A DNA stretch of 64,000 bases from Jacaranda mimosifolia (lineage: Eukaryota > Streptophyta > Magnoliopsida > Lamiales > Bignoniaceae). Position numbers and translations under genes: made by a program. The notes under the pieces were generated by a model, which saw nothing but the letters and a program-made list of their open reading frames with translations, made no database searches and was not told the origin of the DNA. Shown here piece after piece: positions 36,035 through 48,700 of the stretch (position 1 is the first letter of the stretch; each line of letters starts with the position of its first letter). The stretch spans positions 28,481,299-28,545,298 of the forward strand of contig CM032128.1 of assembly GCA_018894105.1 (NCBI GenBank), given 5' to 3'.

Positions 36035-37065
36035 GAACATAAAGTTTAATCCTTAAATATCTGAACTGTGTAAGTGGTAACTTAGGCTCTTGATTTTGAA
36101 GTAGTGGTTACAAATTACAATATATCACTTGATGTAGTGTCTTTTTGCTTATATAAAACTTTTTTTTTTTTTTTGGATAGTTTGTACAAAATCACAACAT
36201 ATATGTGTGTGTGTGTGTGTGTATTGCTTACGAAGAGGAATTAGTTGCCTGCTATTGATATTAATGTTATTATGCAATTTATGTCTTATAATATGTTTAC
36301 AAATAACTTTGAGAGAATCAAGAATATACATATATATATAATACATTATATATACACACACAGAATTATAAAATGTTGAAAACAAATTATACCCAATATA
36401 CATATGTTTACTGGTTAGGTGCATGTTACCTAAATGATAATGATCCGAGTCAACTACCCAACTCAATTATTATTTATAATTTTTTCATGGCGGTGACATA
36501 TAATATTTCATAATTTGAAGAAAAAAAGAAGTATAAAAAATTAAGACATCAGCTACAATCAATTCGTAGCTGATGCTAAAAATTTATCATTTTAATTACA
36601 AAATTAACCTAACCAAATTTGAAATAAATACTCTCATAGCTAGCCCTTTATATAATCAAGTTATAGCAGATGATTTTTTTTTATTTTTTTTTGTATATAC
36701 TAATTTTCCTACAAAGAATGTTTTTGTATATACTAATTTTCCTACAAAGAATGCATTCTTTCAATGAATAAAAGATATGAATTAATAGCCAATAATTTTG
36801 TTGCTTATTATTTAAAAAAAAAAATTACTATGAAAATATGTAACTAAATTTTTTAGCAATATTATAGCTGTGATATTAATTTCGTTGCAATCTTTCTACA
36901 CCAGTACTTAATTTTTTGGTAGATGGTTTGAATGTAAAAATTTACAACTACATAATATTCTTCTCTGGCGAAAAAAGAAAAATAATAAATAAAATTACAC
37001 TGCAAAAATGCAAGTAGGACGGTTGTTAGGTTACATTGATAAATTAATCATTATAATATAATACA
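36035..37065. repeat. Segmental duplication, copy 1
   Basis: From CATAAAGTTTAATCCTTAAAT to CATGGCGGTGACATATAATA it aligns with 42918-43360, and from GACATATAATATTTC and again from about 36945 to 37065 it aligns with 59589-59800. Between 36510 and 36940 copy 1 has about 400 bp absent from copy 2, including a TG microsatellite-flanked AT-rich part. It contains no coding frame. Confidence 0.7.
36691..36753. repeat. Perfect tandem duplication, period 33 bp
   Basis: TTGTATATACTAATTTTCCT plus ACAAAGAATG is present twice, starting at 36691 and 36724. It is a recent local duplication with no coding role. Confidence 0.85.
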
Positions 37066-37436
37066 GCTAATTTGACGGTATTGATCTAATAGAGATGCTA
37101 CGTATCTAATTATTTTTGCCAAGTTCATAGTTCAACTATCTGACTTTTGGTGTTTGTGGTGGAGTCATTATATGTTAAATAATGATACACTATATAGCAC
37201 GATGGAAATGTATTAGGGTTCCTTCGTCCTTATTTGAGTAGAGATCATAATGTCCATAAAATTTTTTAATAACATGATTTCAATTACTAATACAATATAA
37301 TTATTAATATTTAGAAGAAATAATTCGATAAAAAATAAAATCTTACATCAAGATAGAGTAATTAAGACAAATATTATGAATTTGATGGGATGAAATTTCA
37401 ATGTTATAGAGTTTTTTTTTTCCTAAAGGAGTGAAA

Positions 37437-39431
37437 GCGTAAATGTCACCAATAGTCCCTAATGTTTCGATTTAGTATCACTTTAGTCCTCAATCTTTAA
37501 AATTTCATGTTTTAGTCCATAACGTTAATATATCGTTTTACTTTAGTCCCCAAAATCATTTTCTAGCAGTTTTTGTCCGGAAAATTGACCAAGTTTGACA
37601 TTTTTAAGGGCAAAATTGTCAATTCATAGTTTTATGTTCCACTTTAGTCCCTATACAAAGTTTTATGTTCCACTTTGGTCCCCATATAAGATTTTATGTT
37701 CTAATTTAATCCCTATGTTACTTTTTTTCTTTTTATAAATTTATGTCCATGTGTGTATATATATTTGTGTATAATATATGTGTATATGTAATTTATACTA
37801 ATATTAGTCACATGCTCATATATTATTATTAATATTTAATAATATATTATTGATATATTAATATCATTTGTGATACTATTGTAATTAAAATTGTATGATT
37901 AGTGATATATTACTAATAATAAAGATTATATTATAATAATTTTAATTATATTCATAATATGAAGTATTAATAATAATACATGATACTAATAAATATTAAA
38001 TTATTTTTTTATTATTAATATATATAATTAATCATAAGAATAATAAGATTAATATTATCAATGATAATAATAATATTATTATGATAATATAATTATCTAA
38101 TATTATTAGGATTATTATTAATAATATTGTTAATAATATATTAATAATTGATAAGGGTGGATTTAGTTCAAGTGTGTAATAGGCTGAAGTCCAATGAAAC
38201 CGACCAGATGGTAGGTCAAAAGATATGTTTGGGATATACTTGGTGTCGAGTCCTGCAATCAACAAACGTCAGGCTAGTCAAGGTGCCCTCAGCTAATGCA
38301 CTCTAGGGCTCAAGTTAGTAAGTTGACCAGCTGGTAATGGAGCAGTGGGGCAAAAGCTTAAGGTAATAAATGTGCATACCTTGTTGAGGGCTGGAATGGG
38401 GTATTTCTAGCTCCTCATGGTGACAGATATGTCTTTGATGCCCCTTTGTGTAAGAAGGGCCATTGTACTTGCTTGAGGACTTTCAATCTTATCCAGCTTG
38501 TGTGTTGTTTCAGAAGGCAGCTACCTAGGAGAAGGTGGTACACTAGAGGCAGTCCCTAGCCTGACAAGGCTGCAAAATGTGGTACTATTTGTGGCACTTG
38601 CTATTAATGCGGCAGCACGACGCCTGGCAAGGTATTCAATGTGGTTAAAGGGCTTTCATCACTCCTCGACCTCTCTGGTCAAGACGAGCACTCCAACAAG
38701 AATATCTACTAGGATCTTAGTCACCAGGCTCATTCTGGTCAAAGCTCCATCATTCTAGTTGAAGGATTGAGGCCACCTAACGGAGGCTATTGGCTATAAC
38801 CTGGTCGATCAAGAATGCTAATATCCACCACGACAGATAGGGATTCAGAGGTCAAGTGGCAGTCGAATGTCTGCTTGGTCCAAAACGAGTTGGGTTTAAG
38901 GGTAGTCGAGCTACTTAGAGAGCATCAGACCAGCTCCTGTCCTAATTGGGTGTTAATATTAGGCTGGGCCTATTGAGCTATCCCATATCAATAATAATAT
39001 TACTAATATTATTAATTACAATAGTATCACAAATGATATTAATATATTAATAATATATTATTAAATATTAATAATAATATATAAGCATGTGACTAATATT
39101 AGTATAATTATATATACACATATATTAAACATAAATATATGTACACACATGGACATAAATTTATAAAAAGAAAAAAAGTAACATATGGACTAAATTGGAA
39201 CATAAAACCTTATATAGGGACTAAAGTGGAACATAAAACCATGAATTGACTATTTTGCCCTTAAAAATGTCAAACTTGGTCAATTTTCGGGCCACAAACT
39301 GCCGAAAAATAATTTTGGGGACTAAAGTGAAACAATATATTAATATTATGGACTAAAAGATGAAATTTTAAAGATTGAAAACTAAAATGATACTAAATCG
39401 AAACATCAGGGACTATTGGCGACATTTACCC
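37437..39431. mobile_element. Mutator-like foldback element with long inverted arms
   Basis: The left arm (37437 to about 37895) and right arm (about 38996-39431) are inverted copies starting GSGTAAATGTCRCCAATAGT. They are flanked by a perfect 9-bp duplication, GGAGTGAAA (37428-37436 and 39432-39440), diagnostic for the Mutator superfamily. The arms contain repeated ACTTTAGTCCC blocks. No transposase is present. A solo LTR (38149-38990) is inserted in the centre, so the original element was about 1.15 kb. Confidence 0.88.
38149..38990. repeat. Solo LTR nested in the foldback element (842 bp)
   Basis: Termini TGATAAGGG and CCCATATCA, flanked by ATAAT on both sides (38144-38148 and 38991-38995). 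It is a GC-richer island in very AT-rich arms. The open frame at 38498-38758 inside it has no known motif. LTR orientation cannot be fixed from the ends. The duplicated bases lie in AT-rich DNA, so the match is supportive rather than decisive. Confidence 0.75.
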
Positions 39432-39440
39432 GGAGTGAAA

Positions 39441-42013
39441 TTATATTAATAGGAGCTTAGCAATTAATACTACGTCTAGCATGATTGAACAAGAATTCGT
39501 AAGTAAATTCATATTTTTTGTACCCTAACTTCTCAATTTTATGGAGCTAATTTGAAAAGCGACATAGTTGAGTGTTACCTAAACAATTTGGGAGAGAGAT
39601 TTGGCTAATCTGGGTTTAGGTATAAGTTTTTATTTGATCATGCAAAGTTGTCTTTTTTCAATAAGCCTACTCTTATTTCCCCTTTATATTTGTATTTAAA
39701 ATGATTTGATCTAAAAGAGGTAAAATAGAGAAAAAATAAAATAAAATTTGAAATAAATTGACTTAACTATGATGTCGCATAAATAATTGTAAGACTCTGT
39801 ATGCAAATCAATCATAAATATCAATATTAATCTAATCTAATCTAATCTCTATATTTAGCATAAGTGTGAGTATTAGTTCAAAATTTCCGTTGTGCTTAGA
39901 GTTCATTTTTGTTTAATCATTGTACTTGACTAATGGACAATAATTGGTATCCTCATGCCTCTCTCTTCTTCTCACTGCTTGTCATAGTCTTTCAACGACC
40001 ACCGCCATAATCTTTTTTTTTTTTTCTTTTTTTTTTTTCTCCCTCCATTTTTCCTTTATTTTTCTTTCTCCTCTCTCATTATCAAGAAGGAAATATACCT
40101 CAAATTTAATCTTTCTATCTTCATATACAAGATTTATTACCACTACGTCCATCAAAATGTACATAGGATGAGACCCATGATTTTGGAATGATGAAAAAAT
40201 AAATTACTATTTAACTAATTAATGAGTTTTAATTATTTTTTAATTATTAAATATTTCAAATTTAAAAATAATAAAAATAAAAAAATATGATTTTATTGAA
40301 AATAAATTTAAATAATTATATTTTTTTTAATTCAAAAATGACCACTAAAAACACAACAATCAGAGCCTAATCAAACTCTTTAAAAATATCATCATTTTTC
40401 TATTTTTTATATTTAGCTTGTCCACTGTTCCATCCAATTTGACCAATCTTTATAAAATTGATTTTGTTGGGTCAAATTTTAGTTAAAAGCTCTCTTTCTA
40501 ATTTTGTTATAATTTTTTATAATTCTTAAAAGTTGTTGATGTCGATATACAAGCAAACTAAAATATATATAAATCTACCTTTCCTTATATTTTCAAAATC
40601 TTAAGACTCTCATGCTCTTAAATTAATTAGTTTAAATTAAATAATAGTTTTCTGAAACTTTTGAAAGGTCAGGGATTAAGATAATTTATCTTTACACACT
40701 AAATGACGCTTTATTTCCCAAAAATTATATTATTTGATGTTGCTAAAAGATTCAAAGTTTTTTATCACAGTACCAAAAAATATAATGTTAATGACAAAAA
40801 ATAAGTGATAATATAAAATTTATAACTAATAGTATATATCGAATGACAATAACTTTTATTTTTATTAATAAAAATAGCTTTTAAGTGATAATAACTTTTT
40901 TTGGTTATAATATACGACTTAATAGTAACAATAATTAAGGTTTTAAATTGTTATCATTGATAATTAATGACACAGTTATAGTAAACCATATTTTGTTGTC
41001 ATTATAATTTTTACCAAGATTTTCATTATTACTAGATTGTCAGTATCTGTTTGCACTAATTGTTAATGTCGACAATTTAGATACTACTCTTATCACTATT
41101 AAATTTATAAAATTACTAGAAAGAAAGAATAAAAAATTTGGTTACCTAATATATACAAGTAGCGACAGTTTTTACTTCTTACTCTATTTTCTTGTCACTA
41201 TTTGTTCTATAGTGTCAATTACAAAATTAAATCCACAAAATGAAGAAAGAAAGAAAATAATGATAGCAACTAATGACAAGGCCTAAAGGCCACATGCCCC
41301 AATTGTGTGGCAACATGGGCCCGAAGAATCTTGGGTCCCATTGACTGATCTTTCAATAATATCAAAGCCCATTATCCTAGTTCAGTTCACTTCAGTGTAG
41401 TCTTTATTTAAATTAGTGATTTTGACATATTTTATGTTGTGTTAAAATTATAGAATGAAAAAATATTTATTCATTTCTCTATATAATACTAAATTTATTT
41501 TTAATAATTTTAATATATTTATCTAAAATTTTAGATAAATAAAAAAATAAAAATAAAATAGTAATAATGGTGTATAAAGTAGATATGTTGTATATAGTTA
41601 CTGTGCAATTGCAGTTAAAAGGATTAAAAAATAAAAATAGAAATAGTTCAAATATATCACTCGAAAACACACCAAAAAGAGTTAGTAATTTATTAATATT
41701 AATAATTTTGACTTACTCTACACTGTACTAAAATTTTTATAGTGTGAAGATTCATTTACTGTTTTTATAAAATACTATAATTTTTTTAATATTTTTAATG
41801 TACTGAATTTTTAGAAATAAATCAAAAGAAAAAGTTAGAAGAGATTGAATAATTGAAGAAAAAAATAACTGGAGAGGGAAAAAGTTAGAAAGAAAAAGCA
41901 GAAAAGAAAAATTATCTTATCATTATTTTCTAAAGCAAGATTATTTTTGTCAACTAATCATTTGAAAACATACCACTAAAACCTTGGTACTTTATTTAAA
42001 GCATAAATAATAG
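39441..42013. other. AT-rich intergenic stretch
   Basis: No gene supported. It contains an (ATCTA)n microsatellite at about 39835-39860, a long pyrimidine tract at 40010-40080 and scattered poly-A/T. The open frames here reflect the pyrimidine tract. Confidence 0.5.
40740..41214 (+). repeat. Possible CACTA-like right end
   Basis: Repeated GTGATAATA, TGTCATT and TTGTCACT motifs lead to TTTGTTCTATAGTG at 41214, the complement of CACTATAGAACAAA. The motif density fits a subterminal array, but the terminus is short and no partner was found. Confidence 0.35.
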
Positions 42014-42164
42014 TCTACACTATTAATAAAAAGCCTATCCCTTTTTAGTGTATTTTTAAGTATTTTTCCTAAAATACCCTCTTTTTCCTTTTCTAAATTC
42101 TCATATCTATATAAAATAACTACCCACTAATATCACATGATAGTACCAAGAAATTTATACATAA

Positions 42165-42420
42165 CTAGCAGTCGTGCACACTCAAATGTGTGTGCATATT
42201 AATATTACTATAATAGAATCTATGTATATAAATAAATACAATACATATTCAAACTTACAAAATTAAAAATAATAATAAATATTTGTATATATATACAGTG
42301 GTAGTAGTGGGATGTTAGTTATTTATGCAGTTATGAGATTAAAAATAAAAAAAGAGCATTTTAGAAAAAGTGTATGAAAACACATCAAATAAGGGGTAAG
42401 AGCTTTATTAATAGTATAGA
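42165..42420 (-). mobile_element. Small Helitron-like element (256 bp)
   Basis: On the minus strand it begins TCTATACTATTAATAAAG at 42420 and ends with a hairpin (GCACAC...GTGTGC) followed by ACGACTGCTAG at 42165. It is inserted between A and T without duplication. These are Helitron hallmarks: 5' TC, 3' hairpin then CTAG, and an A-T target. A second start, TCTACACTATTAATAAA, points the other way at 42014, so two related 5' ends face each other. Confidence 0.5.
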
Positions 42421-42917
42421 TTATACATATTTTGATTTCTCTGCATCTTTTTTCATATTTCCAACTTTTTTCCTGTGGGTACAATTTCTTTAACCTAAAC
42501 TAATTTTTAACTTACTTTTTTTTTTTCAAATTAAGGTACAAGAATGAATTTGTCATTGATGTTAAATTATTGACATTTTTTATTATATTAAGTCTTTTCA
42601 AATTATAAGAATTTTGAAGTTGCATCATCACAATTCAATTTTATTTTTATTAAATACACATGCATCGAGATGCACCAACATTGTTATTAGTAATATAAGT
42701 GAACGACCTTTATGCCCCATCTTTTGTCCCCTTGAAACAAATCATATGGGCTACATATTAATTTTCCGTTTACACTTTTGCCAAAGTTTGATTGCAATTG
42801 AAAACAAATATATCACATAGAGAAAGATCATTTTTTTTATAACTAGCTAACGTTATCTAATTTAGAAAGAATAAGTAAAAAAAAAAAAGGATTGGAAACA
42901 TTTCCACTCTGTTCCAA

Positions 42918-43360
42918 CATAAAGTTTAATCATTAAATCCCTGAAATGGTTTAAGTGGTAACTTAGGCACCTGAGTTGAAGTAATGGCTACAATCACTTC
43001 ATTTAGTATGATTTTGCTTAGATTAAAATTAAATTTTTTTATTTCCTTTTCAGATAGTTTATACTAAAATCACCTGTAGATGTGTGCATATATTGCTTAG
43101 AGATCGAGAAGAATTACCTGTTATTGATAGTAACGTAATTTTGTAATTTATGACTTACTACATATTCATAATTGACAGAATAATTTTGAGAGAATCAGGA
43201 ATGTATCGGAAAAAATATAAATGAATTGTTGAAAATAAAATATACCCAATAAACATGTGTTTTGGTTAGGTTACGTCACCTTAATGATGATCTTAACAAT
43301 AACTATAACCCAGCCCCATTTTTATGTATTGTTGAAACTATAATTTTTTTCATGGCGGTG
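42918..43360. repeat. Segmental duplication, copy 2, left part
   Basis: Aligns in direct orientation with 36035-36497 (shared CATAAAGTTTAATC, AAGTGGTAACTTAGGC, TTTTGAGAGAATCA and TTTTTTCATGGCGGTGA). It breaks off at 43360 where the CACTA remnant begins. The homology resumes at 59589. Confidence 0.7.
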
Positions 43361-43363
43361 ATT

Positions 43364-45140
43364 CACCACAAGAGTACATGGCTTTAAAGACGGAAAAATC
43401 CATCTCTATATTCCAATTTGCCATCTCAAACTAAACTTTGAGACAAAAAAAATTCATCTCAAAATATGTTGGTAGTGCCACTGTGGGTGATCCACAAGAC
43501 AGGAAAAAAAAATCTGTTGGTAAATTCTAGGACGGATTTTTTTCCGTCTCAATTTTCGTTTTAAATAATAACTAATCATCTTCAATTTGGAAAATGTATC
43601 TACCTTTAATTTTGTCTCAAATTATCTTAAATTCTGTCAGCATTTTTGTGAGAATTCCGTTGGTAAACTAGTCTTAAAATTTGTCTTTAATTTATTTCAA
43701 ATATGTCTCTAAAAGTAACAATTTGATATTCAAATTGTCCATTATTTGTCTCAAAATTGTCTTCAATTTCGTCTCTAAATTCATTTTATGAACCATCCTT
43801 GAGCTATCTAAAAATTGTCTTTAATTCTATCTATAATTTATCTATAATCATCATAGTTAATGATTATTTTCATTCAAATTGATAGATAAATTGTTATTTT
43901 TTCAAAATTAATGCTATAAAATAGCATATACACCAGCTTATCATCCAACATCATATTTAATTAGTCGATAAACTAACATAAATAAAGTTATTAGTATCTC
44001 ATCTTATAAGATAGATCTTCCACAAAATAAAAGTGGGCACATCAACAAGTCATTAACTATTCAAATAAAATAGTAACCAACCACTATAATATCAATGAAG
44101 AAAAATATATATCAATTACTTTCCACCAAAGCCTTGTTGCTCTCGTGTTCCAGATCCACTAGGAAAGTTGTGGTTTGTGTACCCCACCTCTTGAATCATT
44201 TTATGTATCATCTCTTGAAGAATCTCCTTTCTTTTCCTACTTTCCTCAAGCATAAGTTCTAGCCTCAACCTCTCTTCTTCCCTTCTCTTGTTTTCTTATT
44301 CTTCCTCTCTTTTTTTGGCCATTTCTTCCCTTATTTAAGCACTGTCTACTATTTTTACAGCAATATCATGCATCTCTTCAGTTGCTTTTGATAGCTCACC
44401 AGTCCCATCATCATTATCACCTGCATAAGATGATTGTGATGAGCTTCGACTTCTTGCTCCCTCAAATAGCTGACTGCATCCAATTTCATACACTTGTCCT
44501 TTAGATGGGCCACCAATTACCTCACAATAATTTGACAAATCGAATGATGGGTGTATGGATTGATCTGAGCAACTCTTTTTGGCTTTGTACTCTTTCTACA
44601 AATGAAGCAAACCATATATGCAATTAAGAAAGTCACATAATAATATGAAAACTAATCCAATTTATTCAACATATAAATAAAAATAGTCCATAACACAAAT
44701 GAAAGTATCTTCAACATAAAAACTCAAAGATAAATAACAATTCTCATTATTGTTCAGCTCTCAAGAAACAAAAACAATCTAGTAATTCATATAAAAAATA
44801 TCTCCAACATTATAACCAAAAAACAAATGATAATATTCACCATTATTTAACTCCAAACAAGTAAAAACAATCCAATAATACAAATTAAAAGTATATCAAG
44901 CATTGTAACTAAAAATAAATAATAATATTTTATCATAACTTAACTCCCAATAAGCAAAAATAATCCAATAAAACAAATCAAAAATTTCACTAACATTATT
45001 AAGAAAACAAATAAAAAGTTCATCGTTATTCATCTCCCAACAAGTGCAAACAATCCAATAACATAAATAAAAAATATCTTCAACATTGTAGCAAAAAATA
45101 TCTCCAATAGAATCGTGAGAGTAGAGAGTTTCTTTCTCTT
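43364..45140 (-). mobile_element. CACTA-type remnant, 3' end and last exons
   Basis: CACCACAAGAG at 43364 resembles a mutated CACTACAAGAA terminus. It is followed by GTCTCAAA, GACGGATTT and GTCTTTAAT motifs typical of a subterminal array (to about 43900), then by the 3' exons of an accessory gene on the minus strand (44150-44600). Similar GTCTCAAA and GACGGATTA motifs at about 59140-59420 may be the other end, which would make the original element span the intervening insertions. The inner limit given here is arbitrary. Confidence 0.5.
44150..44600 (-). pseudogene. tnpA-like gene of the CACTA remnant, last exons
   Basis: Minus-strand reading after an acceptor-like TTTGTAG runs KEYKAKKSCSDQSIHPSF, then EVIGGPSKGQVYEIGCSQLF (the G-G-x-x-x-G-x-V-Y-x-x-G box of En/Spm accessory proteins), then a Ser-rich linker and SKATEEMHDIAVKIVDSA. 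After a stop it continues as a charged coiled coil, REEERLRLELMLEESRKRK, ending FPSGSGTREQQGFGGK. At least two in-frame stops lie in the coiled-coil part. The likely role was binding of element ends; it is not functional now. Confidence 0.6.
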
Positions 45141-45753
45141 ATCTATATTTTTTAATTATCTCCCCCCTTTTACTTCAGTTATGTTATTTCATATATTTAA
45201 GTATAAAATTTTATTTTATATTTTTTTACAATTTAATGAAAAAATTTTGTCATTGTGAAATCTTTTTATAAGCAAGATTTATAAAGTAGACATTGAGAAG
45301 AAACGGTGAAGAAAAGTGGAATAAAATAGTGATATTGGGAATAGAGTAATCCTGGCACTGGTAGAGGTATATATAACAAGTGGTTCATTATTTTATATAT
45401 ATGTTGAAATATATATAGGGTAATTATTATATATAATATTGATAGTATTTATATATATATATATATATATATGAAAAATTAGTTATGCCCTTAACTATAG
45501 TGAATGAGAAATATGAAAAATTAGGACGTAGAAGAGCACAATATCAACAAATTGATCACTACGTAGCTATGTAAGATTAAAAACATTGAAATTATAGTTA
45601 TGGGCCTCCTCTTTAATATATGAGGGATTCCACATACATACATGTATACATATATATACACCATCTATATGGTTAATTATTTCAGCTAATAATATAAGAA
45701 TACTCTTTCAAAGATTAGCTATGGGTCTAAATTCAAATTAGTATCATTAAGAA
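44601..45753. other. AT-rich stretch with a degenerate repeat
   Basis: Between about 44680 and 45120 blocks of AACAATCYAATAAYA...AAAATATCTYCAACAT recur five or six times with a period near 95 bp, probably intron sequence of the CACTA remnant. A TA microsatellite lies at about 45450-45472. No gene is supported. Confidence 0.45.
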
Positions 45754-45764
45754 ATAATATATAT

Positions 45765-48700
45765 GGATAATTACACATAACCCCCTGAGGTTTGGGCTAT
45801 GTACAAATAAACTCAAAGGTTTGGGAAAATTACAAATACCCCCCTTGAGGTTTTGCTCTGTCTTACAAATTTGAAAGTCCGTCAAGCTCCGTCAAAAAAA
45901 ATGTTGATGTCATCAAAAAAATTACATGAAAATCCGAAAAAGCCCTTAGATTACTATTACCGTTATTTTGTAGACAAAAATACCATTGGACCTACTTGTA
46001 ATAATTTTAGAACTATAAGGTTTTACTTGTCGATTTTTTGTAAAGCATTGCAGATGGCAGTTTGATAAAATTTTCAATAATTTTGATTTGTTTAATCATT
46101 GATTTTACATTTATAAATGTAATTTTTTATCCCCTTAATACATATATTTTTTTTGCAAATGGCCTATGTACAACATTACTTTTACCCCCCTAGAATAATA
46201 AAAAGCTTACACAAATTGAATAACCTAATCCTTTTATAAATATAAATTAAGACACATTGCAAATACCCCCCTGAACTTTGAATAAAACTACATAAAATGT
46301 TAGAAAGAAAGACTGAAATTTGTGCACCAACTATAAATGCTGCAAAAGCCTTACATTTCAATCCTTGAAATATGACAAGTTTGACAGATTCATCAGCCAA
46401 ATACTGCAAAAGCCCTAAAATAGCTTACAAATTCATCATCCAAATACTTACAAAATATTTTCAGAAAGTTATCCAGCAAGACAACAAAAAAATACATTGT
46501 AGGGTTCCCCAACAATCGTAAAATAACAGACCCCAATTTATAGTTTTTCAAAAATTCAGATTGACAAAAGAAACAGGACAGATGACAGATTAAGCAACAT
46601 CTCATGACTGTCCTCCACCCCCCATGTGCACATGTGCGGCAGCACATGTAGAGCTGGTTGCAGCCTTCTTTTTCCTCTTGATTTCTTTTAGAATTTCGGC
46701 CAAAGGAGTATTAGCATCAAAGTGGACAGATTTGTCACTTATTCTCTGCAAAAAGACAATAAAACAGTAAATAGCGAGTTTTAAAAATTCAAATAAGCCT
46801 CACTATCATCAATTAGAGACTTCAAACCTTTTTCCTATTCTAAGAGGTGGACTAAGATTGCTGGCTGCAAGTCCTTTTTGTTGTGCCTAAATGACTAGCA
46901 GGTGGAACATCTCAGAGCATATGATCTCTTGCTTTGTGTGGCAGCTGATGCCTCACCTAACTCTCTTCTTCTACTCTTCTTGGGCTTACCTGGTAGCTTC
47001 TTCATTTTAGGAGGAAGAACTTTTGGTGGCTGTGGATTTAAGTCTGAAAGCCAAAAGGCAATATCCGGAATTGGATGTATCACCTCTGAGTAGGCCTTCA
47101 AGTAAATAGTCCTATAGAAGCTAATATCTGAATAAAGCTCTACTGACTCTCTCCTATGGGATATGGCCAATATAGCTTGCTTGCATGGAATGCCAAAAAT
47201 ATCCCATTCTCTATAATCACAGATCCTATCATCAAGGTTGACAATGTAATGCATCCTTTTTTCTAATACCTGGAACTCATATACACTACTAATTGTCAAC
47301 TAACATGACATAGCTTCCTCCTTCAAATCATTGATCTTCGAGACCACATTCTCATAGACATAGTTAGTCCACCTTTGCCCTCTCTCAAATCTCATCCTCA
47401 GCCTAGTCATTAACTTTGTTCTAAGACCATCAAGAAAGGTTAAAATTGGTTTTGACCTTAGTTCACTTATCTAGTGGTTGAAAGATTCAGAAATATTGTT
47501 TGTGATATGATTATTTTTCAACCTTGAATCAAAAGCATGCCTTGCCCACAGCTGAACAGGAATTCCCATCAACCAATCACGTGCAACCTAACTATGCTCC
47601 CTTATCTTATACATTACTCAATTAAAACCTTGGCCATTGTAAGAATGCATAGCCATCCAAAAATATTTTTTCAAAAACACTCCTGGAAAGTGTTGTCTAA
47701 AATTGGCATAAAATATGCTTGCAACACTTCCTATTTACTGCATTGGGAGCAAGCACAGTTATAGCTTCGATGAGGCCCTACCAATAGAAAGGAAGAAGTC
47801 ACAAATAATATCACAGAAACCCTTTAAGTTTCTAACATATAACAAAAAAACCCTTTAGTTACTATCAATACTACATTTACCCCCTTAAGGTAATTACAAG
47901 GTTACATTTACCCCCTTACTATTTGAAAAGCCTGACAAAGACCCAAATGATATTTCCATGCAAAAGATAGCACCTAGAAGAGCCTACAATTTTGTAGATA
48001 CATATCAAGGAAACCCTTAACTTTAACAAACATAAATTGCACATCGTTGAAATAGTTATAATCCTACCTTTAACCCCCCCCTCAACTTGTACATATGTAG
48101 CAAACAAACAATCTGAAATGCAATCATTTTACATACTATATAAAATCTATATATGATATTACATTTATCCCTTTAAAGGTTTGCAGACCCAACCAAAGAG
48201 GCATTTAAGTATGTGAAAAATAACCAATAAAACCAGTTAAGTTGCAGAAAGACAACAGAATATAAGAATACCTTCTGTCTATCAGTCATGAAGGTCCAAG
48301 GCTTGTCATTACTAAATCCCCCAAGCATATCCCTCAAGCATTCAAAGAAAAATCCCCAACTCTCATTGAGTTCAGTTTCAACAATAGCAAATGCAACTGA
48401 AAACAGCCCATTGTTTCCATCAAACCGTACTGCTGCCAGCAGAACTCCTCCATATGGCCCCTTCAGGTGACATTCATCAAATCCTAGAAAGGGCCCACAA
48501 CCATTCAGAAAGCCATCTCTCAAAGCTTTCAATCCCATGAAGCATCTCTTGAAAGTAGGTTCATGTGGTATTAAACTACTTTCAGCATCATCTTCAGACT
48601 CTTGATTTGTGTCAAATTGCATGCTAAAAATGGAACTAGGGTTCCTCCTCATCACCATCAAATCATATGAAGGCAACTGAGCATATGACTCATTGTGGTT

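Noticed and set aside
39944..40171. Ser/Phe-rich frame with membrane-like stretch
   Set aside because: A translation of a pyrimidine tract, with no conserved motif and no gene signals.
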